From Fictibacillus nanhaiensis (GTDB lineage Bacteria; Bacillota; Bacilli; Bacillales; Fictibacillaceae): DNA of 64,000 nucleotides. A program made the position numbers and the translations under genes. Position 1 is the stretch's first letter. Each line of letters starts with the position of its first letter. This document shows positions 42,714 to 51,090 of this stretch, piece after piece. The notes under the pieces were generated by a model. It ran no database searches and was not told the origin of the DNA. It worked only from the letters and a program-made list of their open reading frames with translations. The stretch lies in the NCBI GenBank assembly GCA_017052515.1, contig JAFHKR010000039.1:1984001-2048000 (forward strand). Direction: 5' to 3'.

Positions 42714-42732
42714 ACTAGTTGTCTATACCAGT
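42714..42732. promoter_or_regulatory. NagR operator (dre site) before nagZ
   Basis: ACTGGTATAGACAACTAGT on the minus strand, identical to the site at 39181. It lies just downstream of a TATAAT box (42740-42745), so it would cover the transcription start. Confidence 0.85.
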
Positions 42733-42857
42733 ATTACAGATTATACTTTTGAGGTAAAAAAGACTTATAACATTTAGAAATCGCTAGTGAGCGAGTATTT
42801 TTCGAGAAAAATTATGTAAGTTATTATGAGCCAAACACAGATTTATCCAAAAAGGAC

Positions 42858-42886
42858 TTGCTCCGTTTTCAGAATAATTATATACT
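42858..42886 (+). promoter_or_regulatory. Promoter of tRNA-Ala
   Basis: TTGCTC, 17-nt spacer, TATACT; the -10 box ends 20 nt before the mature tRNA. Confidence 0.6.
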
Positions 42887-42906
42887 TTTCTATGTTAGTA
42901 ATAACT

Positions 42907-42982
42907 GGGGGCTTAGCTCAGCTGGGAGAGCGTTTGGCTGGCAGCCAAAAGGTCAGCGGTTCGATCCCGCTAGTCTCCACCA
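42907..42982 (+). tRNA. tRNA-Ala (anticodon GGC)
   Basis: A 76-nt cloverleaf: acceptor GGGGGCT / AGTCTCC with two G-U pairs, D arm GCTC...GAGC, anticodon arm TTTGG-CTGGCAG-CCAAA giving anticodon GGC, T arm AGCGG-TTCGATC-CCGCT and an encoded 3' CCA. It reads GCC and GCU codons. It stands alone, with its own promoter and terminator. Confidence 0.96.
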
Positions 42983-42996
42983 TACAAAAATTTTTT

Positions 42997-43028
42997 AATC
43001 CCTTGAGAATGGTTCAAGGGATTTTTTT
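42997..43028 (+). terminator. Terminator after tRNA-Ala
   Basis: AATCCCTTGA / TCAAGGGATT stem then six further T. Confidence 0.9.
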
Positions 43029-43033
43029 GAAAA

Positions 43034-43068
43034 TAAAAAAGTATCATGCTTATCCATCATGATACTTT
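43034..43068 (-). terminator. Terminator of the DUF2512 gene
   Basis: AAAGTATCATG / CATGATACTTT stem on the minus strand, followed by U residues. Confidence 0.87.
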
Positions 43069-43075
43069 CATCGAA

Positions 43076-43531
43076 CTATTCTTCTCTATTTTTATTCCGC
43101 GGATCTTGTTCTTCAGCAAATTCAGTTGCATATCTGAAACCTGGTCTAAATCTTCGTTGGTGCCTTCCAGTTCTATCTCTATTTATCGAAGTCATGTGCT
43201 TTAGTAAGTACTGATGGACAAAAACTTCTGTAGCGGTGATTATACCAGCTGCGATCACACTTCCCCATGCAATCTGCATATACCCATTCAACAGGATCGA
43301 TCCGAAAATCCAAACCACTATATACGCTAGAATAAACTCTGCCATCAACGTGTTGTTCTTCCCTATTCTCGGTAAGAGGATACGATCTGCCACGACGTAA
43401 GTGATAACTGTTGTTGTAACCGCAAAAGAGACAATATCACTGATCGAAGCGTCAAAGAAGAGATCGAGTCCGATCCAAAATGCGATTATGCATACAATTA
43501 ATTTCATCATAATGACTTTTACTTGTTCCAT
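43076..43531 (-). CDS. YndM-like membrane protein (DUF2512)
   Basis: A 151-residue protein with four membrane helices in the first 105 residues (LIVCIIAFWIGLDLFF, IVSFAVTTTVITYVVA, LMAEFILAYIVVWIFGSI, WGSVIAAGIITATEVF) and a basic cytoplasmic tail (RDRTGRHQRRFRPGFRYATE). This matches DUF2512 (YndM), an uncharacterised Bacillales family. AAGGAGGT precedes the ATG. Single gene. Confidence 0.8.
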   Translation of the reverse strand: MEQVKVIMMKLIVCIIAFWIGLDLFFDASISDIVSFAVTTTVITYVVADRILLPRIGKNNTLMAEFILAYIVVWIFGSILLNGYMQIAWGSVIAAGIITATEVFVHQYLLKHMTSINRDRTGRHQRRFRPGFRYATEFAEEQDPRNKNREE

Positions 43532-43619
43532 AAAAAAACCTCCTTAATCTGTTCATAGTTTGTAACAAATATCGGAGGTTCATACTTCTTCCTATCGTTT
43601 GATTTCTAAAACATGCTCT

Positions 43620-45218
43620 TTATTCAGAAACGGCTTGGGGAATGAACTCCTTTTCATTGTTCTGCTTCATATTTGTACTTTTATCGAGCAAACTAACCAT
43701 AACGAATACGACGGTAGATAATGGTAACGCGTAGAATAGAGGATCGATATGAGTCCATGGATAAGGAAGTATAGCCTCTTTTCCAAACCATGCTTGTGAT
43801 AAACCAATAGCTGCAGATTCTTTAAGGTGTAAGAATAAGAATCCGATAATACTCACGGAAAAACCAACGATCATACTTGCTATGGCAGCGGACTTCGTAG
43901 CTTTTTTCCAATATAGGGCTCCTATCAATGCTGGCATAAATCCAGCAGCACAAATACCAAACCAAAAAGCAGTGGCTTGGGCGATGATTCCAGCTGGAAG
44001 GAGATAGGCTAATATGACAGCAGCTATTACTCCAATGAGCACGCCGATTCGTGAAGGGTTGAGCTTCGATCCAAATAAGGATTGAACACCAAGAGTTTTT
44101 AAAATATCTTGGCCAAAAGCTGTGGCTTGAACATGAATGAGTGAACTTATCGTAGAGATTGTGGCGGATAATAATGTGAGTGTAAACAGATAGATAAACC
44201 ATTCCGGCATGATTTGGTTTATAAAGATAGGAATGATAAGATCAACGTTTCCTTTTGCGGCTGTTAACGCGATTTGACCTGTTTTTTCATAAAAATAAAG
44301 ATTACTTAACGGTCCGATCACAAATGCCGCACCTGTCATAAAAAAGATAAAAATTCCACCGACTAAGACAGATCGGTAAAGTGCTCGATCATCTTTTACA
44401 GTCATGCATCTCATTGCGAGTTGAGGCTGCGCCAGTACTCCTATTCCAACCCCCATGATTATAGTACTTACAATGGTCCACCAAAGCGGCGATCCAAATT
44501 CAGGCATGCTTGTCCAGCCTTGATGACCTTGATCGACAAGAGCTTGAGGTACAAGATCTTTCATTGCTGTTAATCCGTTATGCCCTTCCATAATGCCACC
44601 TACTGCTTGATAAGTAACAAATAAAAAGATAGCCATTCCGACCAACATGACAACCGCACCAAAAGCATCGGTATACATAACTGCCTTAATTCCACCTGTT
44701 ACTACATAGATGCCAATGATTGCAGCCAGTAAGATAAGAGCAAGATTAAAGTTCATCGAAAGTGATTCTTGAAGAAATCTTCCCCCACCGATCAAAACGA
44801 TGCTAGTATAAGCTGGCATCAAAATAAAGATCATTGCTCCTGAAAAAACCGTGATGAATTTTGAATCATACCTTTTTCCTAACAGAGTAGGAAACGTAGT
44901 GGCGTTAAGGTCTAGTGAAAGCTTTCTGATCTTCGTTCCAAAAATCGCAAATGCCACAAATATACCTAGTACGATATTAAGAAAGGCAAGCCATAACAAG
45001 CTGAATCCATGAGCTGCTGACACCCCACCAAAACCAACAATGGCTGACGTACTAATAAAAGTTGCACCATAAGATAGTGCCATGATCGCAGGATGAATAT
45101 TTCTTCCACCCACTAAATAATCTGATTCTGTTACCGTTTTTTTATATCCATAATAAGCCAACCAAGACATGATACCCATATATATGATTAGAATCGGAAT
45201 GAGGACGGCAAAATTCAT
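43620..45218 (-). CDS. Sodium:solute symporter family (SSS) transporter
   Basis: A 532-residue transporter with about 13 helices. SSS signatures are visible: SDYLVGGRNIHP near 33, the sodium-site region SYGATFISTSAIVGFGG near 50, and TGGIKAVMYTDAFGAVVML near 180. The substrate is not clear; monocarboxylates, proline or acetate are possible. Its ATG overlaps the stop of a 39-residue accessory peptide (ATGA), so translation is coupled, a pattern seen in monocarboxylate-type SSS systems. A cre-like site lies upstream of the pair. Confidence 0.88.
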   Translation of the reverse strand: MNFAVLIPILIIYMGIMSWLAYYGYKKTVTESDYLVGGRNIHPAIMALSYGATFISTSAIVGFGGVSAAHGFSLLWLAFLNIVLGIFVAFAIFGTKIRKLSLDLNATTFPTLLGKRYDSKFITVFSGAMIFILMPAYTSIVLIGGGRFLQESLSMNFNLALILLAAIIGIYVVTGGIKAVMYTDAFGAVVMLVGMAIFLFVTYQAVGGIMEGHNGLTAMKDLVPQALVDQGHQGWTSMPEFGSPLWWTIVSTIIMGVGIGVLAQPQLAMRCMTVKDDRALYRSVLVGGIFIFFMTGAAFVIGPLSNLYFYEKTGQIALTAAKGNVDLIIPIFINQIMPEWFIYLFTLTLLSATISTISSLIHVQATAFGQDILKTLGVQSLFGSKLNPSRIGVLIGVIAAVILAYLLPAGIIAQATAFWFGICAAGFMPALIGALYWKKATKSAAIASMIVGFSVSIIGFLFLHLKESAAIGLSQAWFGKEAILPYPWTHIDPLFYALPLSTVVFVMVSLLDKSTNMKQNNEKEFIPQAVSE

Positions 45219-45334
45219 TTTGAGTCATCACCTCCTTTGTTCCACATGATTCCACCAAAAACCACGCATCCTAATGCCGAAACAACCGTAGCAACCCATA
45301 CAAATGCGATAAGTCCATCTTCCATTCCTAGCAT
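45215..45334 (-). CDS. Symporter small accessory membrane protein
   Basis: A 39-residue peptide (start MLGMEDGLIAFVWVATVVSA, then LGCVVFGGIMWNKGGDDSK) with one membrane helix. GGGAGTGG lies five bases before the ATG and the stop overlaps the symporter start. Such short subunits are known beside SSS and NSS transporters and may be required for their function. It is far below usual length cut-offs. Confidence 0.78.
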   Translation of the reverse strand: MLGMEDGLIAFVWVATVVSALGCVVFGGIMWNKGGDDSK

Positions 45335-45365
45335 AAAGCCACTCCCTTTTAAAAAAGATTTTTAA

Positions 45366-45379
45366 TGAATACGCTTTCG
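45366..45379 (-). promoter_or_regulatory. Candidate cre site upstream of the symporter pair
   Basis: CGAAAGCGTATTCA matches the cre consensus at 12 of 14 positions, 32 nt before the accessory peptide start. Confidence 0.4.
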
Positions 45380-45591
45380 TAGATGTTCAAAAATTTTTTT
45401 CTTTATCATTCCTCCCTAATATTTCCTTAATAAAGGTCTTCTTTTTGACTGATGAATCCCCTTTAAAGTTCATAAGTTTTTATAGAAAATAGTCTTTTGT
45501 AACATTATTGAAATATTTCTGTAATATTAGTGAAACCATAACTGCGCTTCTCTCGTCTAATAAATAACAAGACATTGAGGAGGATTTAACA

Positions 45592-46356
45592 TTGAAATTC
45601 AAAAAACGCACGGTTATTTTTACTGCAACTGCATTCCTTACAATCGGGGTATTAAACAATAATGATTTTGAGAGCAAGGTAAGAGCGACAGAACAAAAAT
45701 CTCCACTTAAACAGGAGGTAGTTACTTCTAAGCGATCAAATGAAGTTCTTACTCTAAATCAAAATGATGGAGAAGAAAATGAAAAACTAATAGCAGCATC
45801 GAAGGTGAAGGTACCTGTTCAACCTCAAAAAGAAGAAACCGTTCCAAAACCAGTTGAAAAAGAAAAAGTAGAACAACCGCAGATTTCAGAAAAACCTAAA
45901 GTCACTCAAATTCAAACAACAAAACCTGAACCAAAGCCTGCTGTTGAGCTACAGACAAAAACCGTTGAAGCAAAACCTAAAGCAGAAGAGCAAACACAAA
46001 CGAAAACTAAAATCATCGACGGTTACACATATGTTAGCCTAATGGATGACACACATGAAAACTTAAAACATCTAGTAGCCATCGCAAAGAAACATAACGC
46101 CAGCCTTTATGCGATTGAAAATAGTGATTGTTTTCTGATGTATGATAATGCTACTGATCAAATGATTATGGGTTTTAGTACGGGGATTAATACCGTTTCG
46201 ATCGAGAACGTAGAAGTTCTATACGATATGCATCCTACGATTAAAGAACAGATTCAAGAAGTCATCAAAACGGGTGAAGCCATTCAAGTCAAGCAAGGCG
46301 AAAATCAAGGCTACTATATTTCAAAAGTAGATGGAAAGATCAGAGTATCTTTTTAA
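45592..46356 (+). CDS. Exported protein with Pro/Lys/Glu-rich spacer and unknown C-terminal domain
   Basis: A 254-residue protein with a TTG start behind GGAGGATT. Residues 1-30 look like a signal peptide or anchor (TVIFTATAFLTIGVLN, then KVRATEQ). Residues 60-140 are a PxxxKxE-type spacer (VPVQPQKEETVPKPVEKEKV). The C-terminal 110 residues (GYTYVSLMDDTHENLKHLVAIAKKH..., VLYDMHPTIKEQIQEVIKTGE) form a compact domain I do not recognise. The organisation suggests a wall-spanning surface protein. Confidence 0.72.
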   Translation: MKFKKRTVIFTATAFLTIGVLNNNDFESKVRATEQKSPLKQEVVTSKRSNEVLTLNQNDGEENEKLIAASKVKVPVQPQKEETVPKPVEKEKVEQPQISEKPKVTQIQTTKPEPKPAVELQTKTVEAKPKAEEQTQTKTKIIDGYTYVSLMDDTHENLKHLVAIAKKHNASLYAIENSDCFLMYDNATDQMIMGFSTGINTVSIENVEVLYDMHPTIKEQIQEVIKTGEAIQVKQGENQGYYISKVDGKIRVSF

Positions 46357-46362
46357 AAACAC

Positions 46363-46389
46363 AAAAAAGCCCTACGTAGGGGCTTTTTT
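46363..46389. terminator. Bidirectional terminator
   Basis: AAAAAAGCCC-tacgta-GGGGCTTTTTT hairpin between convergent genes. Confidence 0.85.
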
Positions 46390-46801
46390 ATTTTTTCTTT
46401 ATTTCTTTTAAGGCAACTACCTTGAGTGCCATCAGCTCATCATCTGTCACTTTTTCGAGCAGCTTCTCATATACCGCTAGCTTTTCCTCTTCGTTCAAAC
46501 CTTTACTTACTTTTTCTCTAATCCCTGCTAATTCTTGAACGGAGTATCTTTCAGAGATGAATTGAACAGCATCGTTTTTAGTTGTGAAAGATAATTTCTG
46601 TTTAGGCGCTTTGCCTGTTTCTATGTACTTCCTAATCTCTGGATCTTCTAAAAGTTTTGAGATCTCATCTTCGTTCGACTTTAATTCTTTCGTAATTTCT
46701 GTCATCGCTTTTTCAGAAGCGTAATCCATCGTAAAGACGTACAGAATGACACCAGTTGTAATAAAAAACATCAATACAACACCTAACCACCACTTGATCA
46801 C
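46388..46801 (-). CDS. Single-pass membrane protein of unknown function
   Basis: A roughly 137-residue protein with one N-terminal helix (WWLGVVLMFFITTGVILYVF) and a long charged helical region (ITKELKSNEDEISKLLEDPEI, VSKGLNEEEKLAVYEKLLEKVTDDELMALK). I recognise no family. The frame is open to an ATG at 46837 that lacks a site; GTG 46801 after GGGTGATGAA is more likely. Spo0M- or YtrI-like sporulation scaffolds have similar organisation but I see no clear match. Confidence 0.6.
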   Translation of the reverse strand: MIKWWLGVVLMFFITTGVILYVFTMDYASEKAMTEITKELKSNEDEISKLLEDPEIRKYIETGKAPKQKLSFTTKNDAVQFISERYSVQELAGIREKVSKGLNEEEKLAVYEKLLEKVTDDELMALKVVALKEIKKK

Positions 46802-46974
46802 TTCATCACCCACTATACAAAGAGATAATCCATTCATAACATAATTTACAAAGTTTGGAAAGAAAATGGTATGATTCTTTTATAATTCACACATACACTT
46901 TACACGCGTTAGATTCCCATATGCTATCATTTAATTTAGAATGGTTAATCTTAGCAATTTTTTGGAGGAGTGTT

Positions 46975-48282
46975 ATGTCACGTCTAACCGATCATTTAGT
47001 GGTCATCTCATTTGACTGTCTTTCTTCTCTTGATTTTCCTTTGTTAGAACAACTTCCGCATTTTAAAAAAATTTTAAATCAAGGCTCATTTTGTAAAAAC
47101 GTAGAGACGATCTACCCTTCTGTAACATATCCTTGTCATACTTCAATCGTTACAGGACGGTATCCAAAAAATCACGGCATCGTAAACAACACGTTGGTAC
47201 AGCCGGGCAAACCTTCACCCGATTGGTATTGGCACAGAAAGCATATAAAAGGGACCACATTATATGATGAAGCAAAAAAAGCAGGTATGACAACAGGTGC
47301 TCTTCTTTGGCCAGTAACGGCAAGAGCGAATATCGATTACAACATGCCTGAAATTTTTGCGAACCGGAAGTGGCATCACCAGATTCCTGTTTCTCTCTTA
47401 AACGGAAGTAAAAGATATCAACTTGACCTGAACCGTCGTTTCGGACATCTGCGTAATGGGTTGAATCAGCCTGAGCTTGATGATTTTGTTTTAGAATCCA
47501 CAATACATACGATTAAAACGAAAAAACCACAATTACTGCTAGTCCATTTTGTGGATCTGGATTCACAGCGGCACTATCATGGCTTTTCTTCTGATGAAGC
47601 AATGGATGCGATAAAAAGACATGACAACAGACTCGGACGAATTGTTGAATCCTTACAGGAAGCCGGTATCTATGAAGAGACGACCATCGCCGTATTAGGA
47701 GATCATAGTGCATTAGATGAAAGTAAAGCGATTAAACTGAATGTGTTATTGAAAGAACAACAATTCATAGATACGGATTCAAAAGGCTCTATACAAAATT
47801 GGAAAGCCTATTGCAAAAGTTGTGATGGTTCAGCATATATTTACCTAAAAGATTCATCTGATATACAAACAAAGGAGGTCGTTCACAAACTTCTGAAACA
47901 CTTACAAGTTGATGAAAAGAATGGTATTGAAAAGATCTACAGTCAAGAAGAAGCGGCAGCAACTGGGGCTGATGATCGTTGTGTGTTCATGGTAGAAGCC
48001 AGACGCGATTTTTATTTTAACGAAGATCATGAAGGTTCTTATCTAAATGATATTACTGATCAAGATGTGAGAACAAAACGATATACACATGCGTGTCATG
48101 GGTATTCCCCTAAAAAAGAAGACTACACGACTATTCTAATATTAGCAGGTAAAGGAATTAAAAGAAATGTCGTTGTTTCTTCTATGCATTTAATCGATGA
48201 AGGGCCAACGTTTGCTAAACTATTAGGTCTAGATTTAGGAAAAACAGATGGTAAAGTTGTACAAGATTTTTTAACCAGCTAG
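46975..48282 (+). CDS. Alkaline-phosphatase-superfamily phosphodiesterase/nucleotide pyrophosphatase
   Basis: A 435-residue protein of the type I phosphodiesterase family. Metal and nucleophile sites: VVISFDCLSSLDF (Asp), TIYPSVTYPCHTSIVTG (nucleophile Thr), VHFVDLDSQRHYHG (Asp and His), GDHS (Asp-His) and ACHGYSP (late His). There is no signal peptide when it starts at 46975, which is fixed by GGAGGAG; so it is likely cytoplasmic. Substrate unknown; nucleotide-like phosphodiesters are usual for the family. Confidence 0.86.
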   Translation: MSRLTDHLVVISFDCLSSLDFPLLEQLPHFKKILNQGSFCKNVETIYPSVTYPCHTSIVTGRYPKNHGIVNNTLVQPGKPSPDWYWHRKHIKGTTLYDEAKKAGMTTGALLWPVTARANIDYNMPEIFANRKWHHQIPVSLLNGSKRYQLDLNRRFGHLRNGLNQPELDDFVLESTIHTIKTKKPQLLLVHFVDLDSQRHYHGFSSDEAMDAIKRHDNRLGRIVESLQEAGIYEETTIAVLGDHSALDESKAIKLNVLLKEQQFIDTDSKGSIQNWKAYCKSCDGSAYIYLKDSSDIQTKEVVHKLLKHLQVDEKNGIEKIYSQEEAAATGADDRCVFMVEARRDFYFNEDHEGSYLNDITDQDVRTKRYTHACHGYSPKKEDYTTILILAGKGIKRNVVVSSMHLIDEGPTFAKLLGLDLGKTDGKVVQDFLTS

Positions 48283-48318
48283 TTTTTAATAAATTCTAGT
48301 AGAGAGAGGACAAAACCT

Positions 48319-49590
48319 ATGAAACGGTTTACGAAAGAAGAGAATAGCTGGATGTACTATGATTGGGCAAACTCAGCTTATTCCATTATTATCTCAACAG
48401 CTGTATTTCCTTTGTTCTTTAAAGCAGCTGCAACAAACGCAGGAATTAGTCCATCGAATTCAACCGCTTATTTGGGGTATACGATCGCGATTGCTACGTT
48501 CATATTAGCGATGCTGAGCCCCATACTCGGAACCATTGCAGATTATAAAGGTTTAAAGAAACGATTCTTCACATTCTTTTTTGCACTCGGCCTTATTTCT
48601 ACCGCAGCATTAGCTTTTATTCCAAGTGATCAATGGCTCTTATTATTAATTTTTTATACACTAACTGCGATCGGTTCTAGCGGATCTAACGTCTTTTATG
48701 ATGCTTTTATTACCGATGTAACGACAGAAGATAGAATGAACAGAGTTTCTTCAAGAGGCTTCGGATTAGGATATATCGGAAGTACGATTCCTTTTTTAAT
48801 CAGTATCGCCATTATTGTATTGGCACAAAATGAAGTTCTGCCGATTTCAACTACGATAGCAAGTAAAATTGCCTTTTTAATCACTGCGATTTGGTGGGGA
48901 GTTTTTACGATTCCTATGTTGAAGAACGTTTACCAGAAGTATGGCATCGAGCGAGAGCAAAAACCTTTGATCAACAGCTTTAAACGCTTAGGGAAAACCA
49001 TGAAAGAAATACGAAAGTACCGAGCTCTGTTTTTATTTCTGCTCGCCTATTTCTTTTATATCGATGGAGTTGGAACGATCATCACGATGTCCACCGCCTA
49101 TGGATCAGATCTTGGCATCAGTTCTACTAATCTATTAATCATCCTTTTTGTCACACAAGTGGTCGCTGCTCCTTTTGCCATTCTTTACGGAAGATTAGCA
49201 GAGAAATTTACTGGAAAGAAGATGCTTTACGTTGGTATTGGAGTTTATATTATCGTTTGTATTTATGCGTATTTCTTAAAAACAACAATGGATTTTTGGA
49301 TTTTAGCGATGCTAGTTGCGACTTCCCAAGGTGGAATTCAAGCGCTAAGCCGTGCTTATTTCGCTAAACTTGTACCAAAAGAAAACTCAAACGAATTCTT
49401 TGGCTTCTATAATATTTTCGGTAAGTTCGCTTCCATTATGGGCCCGTTGTTAATCGCAGTAACCGCTCAAGTGACTGGAAACTCTGCTAGTGCTGTTTTC
49501 AGCCTTGTGGTTCTGTTCATCATTGGCATTACGATTCTTATGTTTGTTCCAGAACCGAAAGTAGATTCATCTCATACGATTAGTGCGTAA
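48319..49590 (+). CDS. MFS transporter of the UMF1/Atg22-like family
   Basis: A 423-residue protein with about 12 helices. The start SWMYYDWANSAYSIIISTAVFP is the signature of the UMF1 (Atg22-like) group; VFYDAFITDVTTEDRMNRVSSRGFGLGYIG and ATSQGGIQALSRAYFAKLVP are also conserved. Yeast Atg22 exports amino acids from the vacuole; the bacterial substrate is unknown. A purine-rich AGAGAGAGGAC lies before the ATG. It follows the phosphodiesterase by 36 nt and may share its transcript. Confidence 0.85.
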   Translation: MKRFTKEENSWMYYDWANSAYSIIISTAVFPLFFKAAATNAGISPSNSTAYLGYTIAIATFILAMLSPILGTIADYKGLKKRFFTFFFALGLISTAALAFIPSDQWLLLLIFYTLTAIGSSGSNVFYDAFITDVTTEDRMNRVSSRGFGLGYIGSTIPFLISIAIIVLAQNEVLPISTTIASKIAFLITAIWWGVFTIPMLKNVYQKYGIEREQKPLINSFKRLGKTMKEIRKYRALFLFLLAYFFYIDGVGTIITMSTAYGSDLGISSTNLLIILFVTQVVAAPFAILYGRLAEKFTGKKMLYVGIGVYIIVCIYAYFLKTTMDFWILAMLVATSQGGIQALSRAYFAKLVPKENSNEFFGFYNIFGKFASIMGPLLIAVTAQVTGNSASAVFSLVVLFIIGITILMFVPEPKVDSSHTISA

Positions 49591-49591
49591 A

Positions 49592-49632
49592 AAAGACTGC
49601 TCTCTAGAACAAAATCTAGAGAGCAGTTTTTT
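49592..49632. terminator. Terminator of the UMF1 gene, possibly bidirectional
   Basis: CTGCTCTCTAGA / TCTAGAGAGCAG perfect 12-bp stem then six T. Confidence 0.92.
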
Positions 49633-49637
49633 ATGAT

Positions 49638-50828
49638 TTATTTAACGATCCATTTTGGTCCAAGGATGGTTTGAATTCGATAAAAGTTACCATATGATGC
49701 ATTTGTTTTATAAGTGCCTGGATAAAGACTCGCTGCTGCCATTTTTTGATTGACATTTGGGCGATCATAAAGCGGTATTTTTTGAGTTAGCGTAATGGTT
49801 TTCGTTAATGGTGTTATACGTTTCTCCCAACGCTTATCCCCTTCCACCGCTATATAAAGTCCTGCTTTTTTATTCCTGGTCCATTCTTCATTAATGATTG
49901 TGATCGGCGGATTCGTCTCGCCAGCATATGGAGCTAGTTCAAACGTGAAGCCAGGGCGTTTGAAGGTTTGAATGAACCAGTCTTTGTAGCCTCCACCACT
50001 TGATAGCTGAGTATCAGGAGGTATGAGTCGGTAACCTGTCATATTAGCCAGGGTTGTACCAAGCGTTTTGTCCCCCTCAAAAGTATTTGTCCCATAATTA
50101 AAATGGTAGTATAGTATTCTTCCAGCTGTGTGATAAGAATTTGTAATTTCAGGATCTACAAGATTCGTCAGAGCAGTCATCGCTTTTGCTTCTTTCGTCA
50201 CTAGTGGAGCACTACCCTTGTAGTCTTTATAAGAAGGAGCTTTCGCATTATTTGCAATCTGTTCCCAACGTGCAGGATATTGTCTGTTCAGATCAACCCC
50301 TTGGGCATTGGACTTCCATCTTTTAAAATCCTTGCTTCCCCCATTCATCTTGATGAGGTTAGCATGAGCGGTTGTAGGAAAAGCAGACAGACCTTTTTGC
50401 TGAAGAGTGACACCGTCGGGGTTTGTCATCGGTACAAACCAGATCGAAGTATTATTTAATACGTTCGCCACATTGTAACCATCCATCGTACTGTTCGTTA
50501 CATAACGTTCACTGTACTGATCAATCATCTCCATCACGATGTTCGTCGTCATCCATTCTCTAGCATGATGAGATGCATTGTACAGGACTGTCGCATCACC
50601 TCTACCAAGCTTCACTGCCCATATATCTCTACCATAAGGTGTTTTCCCAATTGAACGATATTGGACTAATCCAGGATATTTTTGAGCGAGTGTTTTGATA
50701 TTACTCGTCATCGTTTCATATGTATACGTTTGATTCGGATTTACATAGCTTGCTGCTTCTCCCTTGTAACTCCAAAATGGTAAGCTACCAAGCAATATCC
50801 CCACAAACAACACTAAACCTTTTTTCAA
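49638..50828 (-). CDS. Secreted M14 zinc carboxypeptidase
   Basis: A 396-residue exported metallopeptidase. Signal peptide of about 25 residues ending near GEAAS. Zinc ligands are in NASHHAREWMTTN (HxxE) and NSYHTAGRILYYH; GVDLNRQYP holds the Arg for the substrate carboxylate and FTFELAPYAGET the catalytic Glu. An extra C-terminal domain of about 50 residues (IPLYDRPNVNQKMAAASLYPG..., IQTILGPKWIVK) resembles an SH3-type wall-binding module. Start TTG 50828 after AGGAGAGAG. Similar enzymes cleave gamma-D-Glu-meso-DAP links; the substrate is inferred, not shown. Confidence 0.88.
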   Translation of the reverse strand: MKKGLVLFVGILLGSLPFWSYKGEAASYVNPNQTYTYETMTSNIKTLAQKYPGLVQYRSIGKTPYGRDIWAVKLGRGDATVLYNASHHAREWMTTNIVMEMIDQYSERYVTNSTMDGYNVANVLNNTSIWFVPMTNPDGVTLQQKGLSAFPTTAHANLIKMNGGSKDFKRWKSNAQGVDLNRQYPARWEQIANNAKAPSYKDYKGSAPLVTKEAKAMTALTNLVDPEITNSYHTAGRILYYHFNYGTNTFEGDKTLGTTLANMTGYRLIPPDTQLSSGGGYKDWFIQTFKRPGFTFELAPYAGETNPPITIINEEWTRNKKAGLYIAVEGDKRWEKRITPLTKTITLTQKIPLYDRPNVNQKMAAASLYPGTYKTNASYGNFYRIQTILGPKWIVK

Positions 50829-51090
50829 AGCTCTCTCTCCTATCAAAGAAACCTATTATTATTTGAATATATTAATAGTATAGATAACGAGAAGTATGGC
50901 TTCGCATGAGAATAGTCGCCTTTAATGTTTCAATTTTATTACCACAATTAAGTCAAATCACATATAAATTTGGCATTTAAAAGTAAATAACACGTTTATT
51001 ATATAAATTTATTCATATTTGGTTTTGCTTGCTTCAGATTATGGGAAGAGTAGTAGGACGAGGATGACATAATAAGAGGGAATGCAGAAC

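Noticed and set aside
43822..44202. 126-codon minus-strand frame within the sodium:solute symporter gene
   Set aside because: Out of frame with a clear transporter, His/Ser/Cys-rich composition typical of a shadow frame.
47150..47503. 117-codon minus-strand frame inside the phosphodiesterase gene
   Set aside because: Antisense to conserved catalytic motifs and without a ribosome binding site.
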